Shown here one piece after another: positions 56,757-64,000 of a DNA stretch of 64,000 bases. Positions within the stretch are counted from its first letter, which is position 1. Each line of letters begins with the position of its first letter. The notes beneath the pieces are model-generated. The model saw only the letters and a program-made list of their open reading frames with translations, ran no database searches and was not told where the DNA came from. The stretch lies in the NCBI GenBank assembly GCA_001724265.1, contig MEDY01000041.1, forward strand, positions 51,913-115,912. Direction: 5' to 3'. This stretch comes from Rhizaria sp. SCN 62-66. Lineage: Eukaryota > Rhizaria, unplaced. Made by a program: the position numbers and the translations under genes.

Positions 56757-57990
56757 ATGAAGACAACGCTGTTTCTTGTTGCTCTTGCAACAATTTGCCT
56801 TGCAACTACTGCAAACGCCGCATCGGCGGACGACTTTAAGGTATGTCTTTACATTTTGTAGCCCTGACCACCACAAACTTCAAGTCAGACCACCATGACT
56901 TAAACCTCACTATATTGCACTTCTACATCATCCCAAATCGTGCCTCTAATAAATGCACTAGCCTACCGTTGACTCTGCCATCTCCGCGGCTGTTGGTGAC
57001 GACGTCAAGCTTTCTACGGAAGGTTTCATTCCTGCTGAGTCTGGCGACGCGATCCCCGAGTCCGACATTGCTCTCGCCCTATTCGACTCGGACATCAAGA
57101 TCATCGATGACGACAACAAGGACGTAGTTGCTGAGACTTTCGACCGGGATTACGACTTTTCGCTCAACTACGACCCCCACGACGCTGATGACAGCGAGAA
57201 GTCGGAGGCTGAGTCTGAGGAAAACAACGAGGACACTGTGGCGACAGTGTTTGATGAGGAGCATTCGTTCTCCCCTTTCCGCAACGACGACTACAACAAC
57301 GATGTCGATGTAAACGACAACGCCAAGCTTGCGCCGCTCTCCTGCCAGCACCGTTGCGCCGTCAAGCGCACTATCGCGGCCATCGCCCGCCGCGCCCGCT
57401 GCGCCACGCGCTGCCGCCGGTGCGCTAAGCGCTGCTCCCGCCACTGCGCCGCCGTGCGCGCCGCGGTTGCCACCGGCGAGCCCCTGCAGAGCTCGGCTGC
57501 GTTCATCGAGGCCAGCGTCCGCCCTGACGGCGCCGTCGTCACGCGCGCCTTCTGGCCCGCCTCCGAGCTCGGCCTCGGTGGCGAGCGCGACGACACGACC
57601 GACAGCGACAACAGCGAGTTCCCCGTCGAGTACAGCGACGACGCCAAGCTGCCTGACGACGGCGCACCGGGCCGCTCCGCGCGCGCAATGTTCTTTCCGG
57701 GTTTCGGCTTTGGCGGCTTCGGCGGCGGCTTCGGCGGTGGGCTCGCCGGCGGCATCAGCATCGGTCCCCTCACCATCGGCGGAGTCATCGGCGGTGGCGC
57801 AGTTGCGGGCGGCGGCATCGGGGGACCTATCTACGACAAGTATGGCGGGCAGCTCCAGGGCCCGCCCCCGCCGCAGTACGGCGGCCCCCAATTCGGGGGC
57901 CCCCAGTTCGGCGGCCCCCAGTTCGGCGGCCCCCAGTTCGGTGGTCCGCAGTATGGCGGCCCCCAGTTCGGCGGCCCTGGTTTCTTTTAA
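56757..57990 (+). CDS. secreted protein with acidic region, Cys/Arg cluster and Q[FY]GGP repeats
   Basis: Two exons, 56757-56840 and 56962-57990, phase-0 intron of 121 nt (GTATGT...TAG), 370 residues. Exon 1 is essentially the signal peptide MKTTLFLVALATICLATTAN plus ASADDFK. The mature protein has an acidic Asp/Glu/Ser/Asn segment (about 30-150), then a dense Cys/Arg cluster near 156-190 (CQHRCAVKRT, ARCATRCRRCAKRCSRHC) with several dibasic sites, a second acidic stretch, a Gly-rich hydrophobic region (GFGFGGFGGGFGGG), and seven Q[FY]GGP pentapeptides near the end, finishing GFF. No family is recognised. Opposite charge blocks plus Gly/Pro repeats suggest an extracellular structural or assembling protein. 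It is head-to-head with a smaller secreted repeat protein. The stop is TAA; a poly(A) signal AATAAA follows at 58150. Confidence 0.82.
57883..57980. repeat. 15-base coding tandem repeat (Q[FY]GGP)
   Basis: Tandem 15-base units of the form GGCGGCCCCCAGTTC encode the Gln-Phe/Tyr-Gly-Gly-Pro pentapeptides of the secreted protein. The near-identical DNA units suggest recent expansion and likely length variation. Confidence 0.85.
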
Positions 57991-58539
57991 GGTACATTAT
58001 GAGAGCCCCGCCTTTAGCGATACACTTGTCATGCGTTGCGGATTCTAAGTCGCTCGCGTCTTTGCCGCGACTGGAGGCCATTTGGACACTCGTATGCATC
58101 CGACTGCATGCGTGACAGAAACATGTGTAAGAGTGAACTCTTGAACTCCAATAAAACTTTCTTGTTTTCTTCAAATCACGGATAGCAAATCAAATCAGTT
58201 GAAAACTGTATTTCAGGGGCTGGTTGAAACAAATTTAGCATCATCACAACAAAACGAAAGAAAGCTATACATATGTACGTACATAAGAAAAATGGATGGA
58301 TAAAACATGTGCATGCAGTGCATGTGACACCACGAATGAACAACAATCAGGAGGATAAAAAGAAAGAGTAAGATAGGATAAAGAAGAGATTGAATATGAA
58401 ACGAAAAGAAGAAATATATGACTAATATAACTAAAAAACAAAGATGCAAACAACTCTGGTTTGTGAGACTGACTGCAAGGCATCGCGACTTGTTTGATCC
58501 CACAGTGCCAGTCAGCACATTAAAGTTGACGTATTGCGT
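57991..58539. other. intergenic, convergent 3' ends
   Basis: Spacer between the secreted-protein gene and the permease gene. It contains a poly(A) signal AATAAA at 58150-58155 on plus, about 160 bases after the stop of the secreted-protein gene. The remainder is A-rich with nothing recognised. Confidence 0.6.
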
Positions 58540-61500
58540 TTACGTCCTGCGGAGGATCTCGGCGATCGACCGGCGCACAAAGCCGTGCGCGGGCATGACG
58601 GAGGCAACCACCGCGACGGCGATCGCGAGGCCAAACTGCACGAAGTAGAGTGTGAAGGGAAACTCCATCTTGAACCGGACTTCGGTGAACAGATTGAACT
58701 GCAGCGTGAGCGACACGGCGATGACGAGCCCGATGGTGGTGCCGAGGATAATGCAGGCGAGCACGAGCGCGAGCGCCTCGTAGACGTAGATGAGTACGAC
58801 CTGCTTGGCGTTAAGTCCGACTGCACGCAGCACGCCGAATTCCCACGCGTTCTCCTGCACGTTTGCGGTGAAGGAGAGCCAGAGGATGAGGAAGCAGAGC
58901 AGCATGGCGAGCACGCCGACGACGACGAAGAAGACGTTGAGCATGTTGAGCGCGAAGTCGGTCGACTCAATCAGCGACTCGGTGTCGGTGACGGTGACGT
59001 CGTCGCTCGTGAAGAAAGCGCGTAGCCCGGCCACCAGGTCGTCGCGCTGCCCGCTCGTCGCGGAAGACTTGACGTTGAGCATGAGGCGTTCCTTGGGGAC
59101 GGCAGTGAAGGGCTCGCCGTCGGTGCCCACGGCGTCGTTGAGCAGCCGCAGGAACTGGTCCTCGCGGATGAGCGCGGAGCCCGTGTTGGCGACCGTGGGG
59201 TAGGAGGAGAAGAAGAACCCAGGCACGTGCCGCGCCATGCCGCGCACCTTACTGAAGTACATGCGGTCGTACTTTACGATCCGCGTGCCGGGCAACACGG
59301 CGCGCACGCGGATGCCCGCCGCGGTCTCGGTGTCGATGGAGACAACAAGGCGGAGACCTTCACTGCAGACGGCGTCGATGTAGTCGCCGTAGGTCGCGTT
59401 GAGCAGCGCGTTGCGCTCCTCGGTGGCGACGGCGAGCGCATCTGTGTGCACGTCCGTTACGGCCAGCGCGGTGAGCCCCGTGGAGAAAGTCGTCGGGACC
59501 GGGGCGCCGAGCCGCTCCATGGGCAGCACGGCCTCGCCGGCCTGGGTGAAGAGCCCTACCACGGCGGGATCGCCGCCCGTGTTGGCCTCGACGTCCTCGT
59601 AGTAGTCGTTGTAGATGGCGCGGTAGTACGACTCCTGGACGCCGTAGATGCGCTGCCGCTGCTGCGGCGTGTCGGCCAGGTTGTTGAAGCGCGTCCACTG
59701 CACATGTCCCGTTTGCGCGAGTCGGAACGACACGAAAGAGTACGCTGTGAGCACGCCGTCCGCGGCGCCCGCCTCGGTCAGTGCAACCTGCGCGTCCAGG
59801 AACGGCTTCATGCCCGCCTCGTTGAGCTGCTCCGCCAGGGAAGGAGCCTTGACGACAATGGGCGCGCCGATGAGGATCTTCATGTTGTCGGCCAGTGATG
59901 TGCCCTGGAGCGCGAACATGACGCCCGCGAAGACGATGAAGGCGAGCGCGATGGTGAACATCTGCGCCGTCTTGGCGTTGCGCGGGCGGTGCGCCGAGAG
60001 CGACTTGGACACGAGCGCGTTGAGGTTAGAGTGGAAGGGTCGCATGAGCACCCAGAGGATGCCGCGCTCGAGGAAGGGCTGGATGATCTGCGCCAACAGA
60101 GCGAGCCCGAGCAGCATGGAGAGCAGGATGGCCATGAGGAGGCCGAGGAACATGGGGATGTTGGAGTTGAGGAAGGAGAGCGGGATGAGGTAGAAGGTGA
60201 TGAAGCCGATCGACACGAGCAGCAGCGAGATGGCCGTCTGCCACAGATCGAGCCCCAGGTCAGCGAGGCGCACGACGGTGACGGTGACTTCGCTGACGAC
60301 GTGGTGGTAGACGTCGAGCGAGTCGCGCAGTGTCTTGGACAGCGCGCGCATAATGGGCACCGTGTTGGCGGCCAGCGGCATCACGATACCCACGACCGTG
60401 GCCACAATGGCCGCAGTGGCCGACATGCGGTAGTCGGGCGACACATCGGCGAAGCCTGTGATGAGGTCGGTGATCGGGATCGAGACCAGGAACGCCACGA
60501 AGAGGCCTGTGCCGACGCCGAGCACGGAGAAGAGGAAAGCCTTGGTGAGCAGGATCTGCAGCAGGTTGCTCTTGCGCATGCCCAGCGCGCGCAGCATGCC
60601 GTACTCGTACGTCTTGGTCTCGACGTCGTTGAGCAGCAGCGAGAAGACAAGCAGTGCGCCCAAGAACACGATGAGCGCGATGACGGCGTTGAAAATGTTG
60701 TCGAGGAAGTAGCGGATGTAGAGCGTGCCGCGCACGACCTCGAGCAGCGGCAGCAGGAAGCGCGCGGGGTACGTCACGCCCACATGCTCGGCGACAGTGT
60801 TGGTGAACTCAACGAAGGCGCGGTCCAGCGCCAGCGCGGGTTCCAGGTACACGGCCTGGCGCCCCGTCATCTGCACCGCGGCCGTGGGCGCGACGGCTGA
60901 GGCCGAGAGCGAGTCGATGAGGGCCACGGCAACGGCGATCTGCACCGGCACTAAGACCTCTGGCACGCCCGCGAGGACGAGGATTTGCGACAGCGACACG
61001 CGCACCGTGATCAAGGGCAGCGTCACAGGCAGCGGCGCAATCTGCAGTGGGTCGCCGCCGGGCGTCGTGAGGTCCGTGTTGTTGACGAAGAGCGAGAGGT
61101 CAGCGCTGCCGGGCGAGGACGTGACGTCGAACTCGCTCTGCAGCGCCATCTTGAGCGTCGACTTGACTGGGTCAAGCATGTTCTCGGCCTCCATCATGGC
61201 GACTGCGCCGACGTTCTCGGCGAACTTGCCGTCAGGCGAGCCTAGCACGGCGCCCACCGTCACGGGCTCCAGCACGCGCGCCGCGCCCAGGACCACTGGC
61301 AGCGCGAAGGTCACGAGCTGGCCCTGCGTGGTGGCGCTTGACCCCGCCGTGGCGATGGCGGCCGCGAAAGAGCTGTCGGTGGCGTCGGTGTCGACGCTCC
61401 ACGCGCCCGTGGAGGCGTTCTTGGCAAACGGGAAAGCCACGGTCGCGGTGTCTGAGTCGGGGAAGAGCCGCGGCACCGCGCGCGACAGCGATACAGATCC

Positions 61501-63423
61501 GCCGTTGGGGTAGCGCACCGTAAAGGGTGGCGCGAGCGCGGCGGTGGTGATGTCGTTGAGCTGCCGCAGCGTGAGCGTGAGCGTGAAGGAGTCAGTGGCG
61601 TCGAGCGCGGCCGCCGTCTCGGGCGACTGCTGCTGCAGCTCGGCGATCGTGTACTGCGCGGCGGCCTGGATGCCCAGCGACTGCGAGAAGGTGAACCCCG
61701 CGGGCACGGTGCCGTTGGTAAATAGCGGCGTGGTGTAGACCCTGGCCCAGTCAACGGCGGGCAGCAGCTGCGTGAGCAGCGCCTGCGTCTGCGCGTCGCT
61801 CATGTTGGTCCAGTCGACGTCGCCGCCCGCGCTGTCGCCGCCTGCGAGCTGCGCGAGCAGACGCAGCGGGTCGACGGCCAAGATCACCTCGGCGCCGACC
61901 GCGGCCGCGGGGTCCGAGTCGGGCGGACCCGCCAGCTGCAGCTGCTTGACGATGGCGCGCGAGAGGTAGACCTCGCCCGCGGGGATCGGCGGTCGCGTCC
62001 ACGTGCGGCCCAGCCCCAGCTGCGCCTCGCGTGTGCTGTTTATGCCCAGCAGGATCACGTTGGCCGTCTCGAGCGGCGACGCGCCCGAGTCGGGCTCGCG
62101 CTTGACCTGCCCCAGCAGCAGCCAGCGGCCCGTGGCGCCGCGGATCCCGGGGACGGTGTCGGTGCCCAGCGCAGTGGTGAAAAGCTCCTGGTCGATGAGC
62201 GGCAGCGGCGACGGATAGACCACGGCGGCCTCGGCAATGCCCGCGCCCGGGTACGCGATGAGGTCCGTCTCGCCCGCCTGGATCTCGGACAGGCGGTAGA
62301 AGATGAGCGGCGACTGCACGACGGCGTTGACGAGGATGGCGATGAAGAGCACGACAATAAAGACGACGAACCAGCCCAGCGCGTAGGACCGCGGCTGCCG
62401 GCGGACCTCGCCGAAGAGGTAGAGCAGTGACGCCACCTGCTGCCGCCACAGCCGCGTGAGAGTGCGCCCGCAGCCCGCCAGACAGCCCTCGTCCTTGCCG
62501 TCGCTCGCACTGCCACCGCCGTCCTCGTCGTCGTCGTCGTCGTAGGCGGGCTCCGCGCGGTAAGTATCGGGCTTACTGCTGCTGCTGTTGTTGTTGCCGT
62601 TGATGTCTGGAAGAGTGACGGCGTCCGCCTTGTCCGTGACTGGCGCAGGGAAGAAGCCCTTCGAGTTGGCCCTCCTGCTGTCGATGGCAGCAGCGCCCCC
62701 GGTCTCTCCGTCGGCGTCAGCGTCGTCATCATCGTCGTCGTCGTCGTTGTAGAGCACGGCGTCCTTGTTCACGTGGCCCACGCCGACCAGGTCCGCGCCG
62801 GATCTCGAGCTCGAGCGCACGGCACCGCCACCGCCCGCACCACTGCTCAGTGCGGCGGCGGCATTGTTCTGAGGGCGTGTCTTGCGGTTGCGGAGGCTGT
62901 TCGGGTTGATGGGTTCGTGGCGCATCCACATAATGCTGTTCGCGGGGCCCTTTGCGACGCCACTGCTCGTGAATAGGGCGTCGCTGCTCGAGCTGGGCTG
63001 GATCGACAAGACGGCGTCGCCCTGCTGTTGCTGCTGCAGCGGCCGCTGCTGCTGCTGCTGCAGCAGCGACTGCGACTGCGAAGGCGCTAGACCGACGGCC
63101 GATGCCCCCGAGAGGCCCAGCCACGCTCGCAGAGCGGGGTCGGCCTCGGCGCTGGCTGCAGTCGTCACAGCATCAGCGGAGGCCGCAGCGGAAGCGGAGG
63201 TGGCCGCGTTTGTGGTGCTCGTGGTGCGTTTGGTGCGGGACGTAGACAGCTCGAGCTCGGTGCTGGAGTCGTCGCGCACGGTCTGCAACGCCGCGGGGAG
63301 ACCGAGAAATTGCGCGCGGTCGTCGCCGGGGGCAGGGACCGAGGCTGAGAATTGGCCGGAGGCGACCGGAGAGATCCTGGGAAGGCTGTGGCTGCCTCTA
63401 CCGCCTTCTTCTGTGCTGCTCAT
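58540..63423 (-). CDS. FtsX/ABC3-type membrane permease (MacB/LolC-like)
   Basis: Single exon, 1627 residues from the ATG at 63423 (MSSTEEGGRG), stop TAA. A low-complexity cytosolic N-terminus of about 340 residues is followed by TM1 (about 341-365, WFVVFIVVLFIAILVNAVV), a large non-membrane domain of about 540 residues, and a first FtsX module (about 908-1020: IALIVFLGALLVFSLL, then ETKTYEYGMLRALGMRKSNL). Further helices come at about 1064-1121 and 1151-1171, then a second soluble domain and a second FtsX module (about 1494-1626: FFVVVGVLAMLLCFLILWL, then ENAWEFGVLRAVGLNAKQVV). The repeated E-[YF]G-[MV]-LRA-[LV]-G motif is the coupling-helix region of ABC3/FtsX permeases. Bacterial relatives need a separate ATPase; none is encoded here or nearby. 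A role in lipid or lipoprotein transport is inference. Confidence 0.88.
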   Translation of the reverse strand: MSSTEEGGRGSHSLPRISPVASGQFSASVPAPGDDRAQFLGLPAALQTVRDDSSTELELSTSRTKRTTSTTNAATSASAAASADAVTTAASAEADPALRAWLGLSGASAVGLAPSQSQSLLQQQQQRPLQQQQQGDAVLSIQPSSSSDALFTSSGVAKGPANSIMWMRHEPINPNSLRNRKTRPQNNAAAALSSGAGGGGAVRSSSRSGADLVGVGHVNKDAVLYNDDDDDDDDADADGETGGAAAIDSRRANSKGFFPAPVTDKADAVTLPDINGNNNSSSSKPDTYRAEPAYDDDDDEDGGGSASDGKDEGCLAGCGRTLTRLWRQQVASLLYLFGEVRRQPRSYALGWFVVFIVVLFIAILVNAVVQSPLIFYRLSEIQAGETDLIAYPGAGIAEAAVVYPSPLPLIDQELFTTALGTDTVPGIRGATGRWLLLGQVKREPDSGASPLETANVILLGINSTREAQLGLGRTWTRPPIPAGEVYLSRAIVKQLQLAGPPDSDPAAAVGAEVILAVDPLRLLAQLAGGDSAGGDVDWTNMSDAQTQALLTQLLPAVDWARVYTTPLFTNGTVPAGFTFSQSLGIQAAAQYTIAELQQQSPETAAALDATDSFTLTLTLRQLNDITTAALAPPFTVRYPNGGSVSLSRAVPRLFPDSDTATVAFPFAKNASTGAWSVDTDATDSSFAAAIATAGSSATTQGQLVTFALPVVLGAARVLEPVTVGAVLGSPDGKFAENVGAVAMMEAENMLDPVKSTLKMALQSEFDVTSSPGSADLSLFVNNTDLTTPGGDPLQIAPLPVTLPLITVRVSLSQILVLAGVPEVLVPVQIAVAVALIDSLSASAVAPTAAVQMTGRQAVYLEPALALDRAFVEFTNTVAEHVGVTYPARFLLPLLEVVRGTLYIRYFLDNIFNAVIALIVFLGALLVFSLLLNDVETKTYEYGMLRALGMRKSNLLQILLTKAFLFSVLGVGTGLFVAFLVSIPITDLITGFADVSPDYRMSATAAIVATVVGIVMPLAANTVPIMRALSKTLRDSLDVYHHVVSEVTVTVVRLADLGLDLWQTAISLLLVSIGFITFYLIPLSFLNSNIPMFLGLLMAILLSMLLGLALLAQIIQPFLERGILWVLMRPFHSNLNALVSKSLSAHRPRNAKTAQMFTIALAFIVFAGVMFALQGTSLADNMKILIGAPIVVKAPSLAEQLNEAGMKPFLDAQVALTEAGAADGVLTAYSFVSFRLAQTGHVQWTRFNNLADTPQQRQRIYGVQESYYRAIYNDYYEDVEANTGGDPAVVGLFTQAGEAVLPMERLGAPVPTTFSTGLTALAVTDVHTDALAVATEERNALLNATYGDYIDAVCSEGLRLVVSIDTETAAGIRVRAVLPGTRIVKYDRMYFSKVRGMARHVPGFFFSSYPTVANTGSALIREDQFLRLLNDAVGTDGEPFTAVPKERLMLNVKSSATSGQRDDLVAGLRAFFTSDDVTVTDTESLIESTDFALNMLNVFFVVVGVLAMLLCFLILWLSFTANVQENAWEFGVLRAVGLNAKQVVLIYVYEALALVLACIILGTTIGLVIAVSLTLQFNLFTEVRFKMEFPFTLYFVQFGLAIAVAVVASVMPAHGFVRRSIAEILRRT

Positions 63424-64000
63424 TCTCGAGACAGGAGAAAAGTGAAGAAGCAAGTCCAAGACGTGGAGTTCTGTTGCTGTAGTAAAAAGCTATGGGCGCA
63501 CAAATAGAATTGGGGAAGTGAGTGCGGGGAGTGTCAAGAGAGACCGGAATCGACGCGCGATGATACAGATCTGAGAGGGCACCGGGCTTCCTAACAGCGC
63601 GCATACCGCCTTAAATAAAACGCATACGGCCATTTCAAAAGCGAATCAGTATTATATAGTAGCGATAAAACGCCATACTAGAATGGCTCGGCTGTTTGAC
63701 GACGGTATATGAACTTTCGAATATGTCGCCCACGTCTCCAACACCCTCGAATCAGTTGGGCTGCTTGTCACAGGGGGGTCACAAATTGGGCCGATTGCTG
63801 TTATTGACGAAATCTTGATAAATATGTCGTAAAACTGTGTTTGAGTTCGTGCACAACATTCTAATTGCTAATACACACATTATACTTTACTGTCTTATTT
63901 CGAGGACGTTAGTATGCGGAGATCTGATCAATTTAGCTGTTTTCCCAGTCACTTTTTCACAGTGGTCTTCGGTCAAAACACCGGTTTGCCCACCAATTTG
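63424..64000. other. intergenic to right window edge
   Basis: Promoter side of the permease gene and AT-rich sequence to the window end. No open frame with coding features and no RNA gene is recognised; a gene starting beyond 64000 cannot be excluded. Confidence 0.45.

Noticed and set aside
1-64000. Possibility of a bacterial, viral or CRISPR-type system
   Set aside because: No operons, Shine-Dalgarno pattern, viral hallmark genes or spaced direct repeats; introns and eukaryotic families run through the whole window.

Overview
This window is nuclear DNA of a free-living microbial eukaryote. The reasons are: spliceosomal introns with GT-AG ends; purely eukaryotic gene families (FACT subunit SSRP1, a Yak1-type DYRK kinase, a Y-complex nucleoporin, CIAO2, a Sac1 phosphatase); GC-rich, Ala/Gln/Asn-homopolymer-rich coding regions; and AT-rich spacers. 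The lineage is unresolved. SSRP1 carries its own HMG box, which argues against an ordinary fungus.

I support 16 complete or near-complete protein genes plus one gene cut by the left edge. Left to right: a partial small membrane protein (-, 1-119); a full-size ABCA lipid transporter (-); a large RING protein with a UFD1-like N-terminus (-); a low-complexity protein with six CCCH fingers (-); a protein with a possible Dam1/DASH segment (-); a tiny spliced membrane protein (+); SSRP1 (-); a bacterial-type HutD/Ves cupin (+); Yak1 kinase (-); a Coq11-like atypical SDR (+); a giant Nup160-like nucleoporin with an FG-repeat tail (-); an expanded CIAO2 (+); a Sac1-like phosphatase interrupted by one in-frame TAG (+); an armadillo-like orphan (+); two divergent secreted repeat proteins (- and +); and an FtsX/ABC3-type permease (-).

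There is no operon-like organisation. Genes are mostly housekeeping: chromatin (SSRP1), nuclear pore, Fe-S assembly (CIAO2), signalling (Yak1), lipid and phosphoinositide handling (ABCA, Sac1, FtsX-type permease), RNA binding (CCCH) and possibly the kinetochore (Dam1-like). I saw no tRNA, rRNA, CRISPR array or recognisable transposon.

Eleven introns (121-235 nt) could be placed by exon joins that restore conserved protein sequence. Ten are phase 0. Nine of eleven 5' splice sites have C at intron position +4 (typically GTACGT or GTACGC), two have T and none has the usual A. All 16 terminal stop codons are TAA (12) or TGA (4); TAG appears only inside the Sac1-like gene. The most noteworthy items are the Nup160-FG fusion, the +4C splice-site preference, the interrupted Sac1 gene, the UFD1-RING architecture, the HutD gene and the divergent secreted pair.
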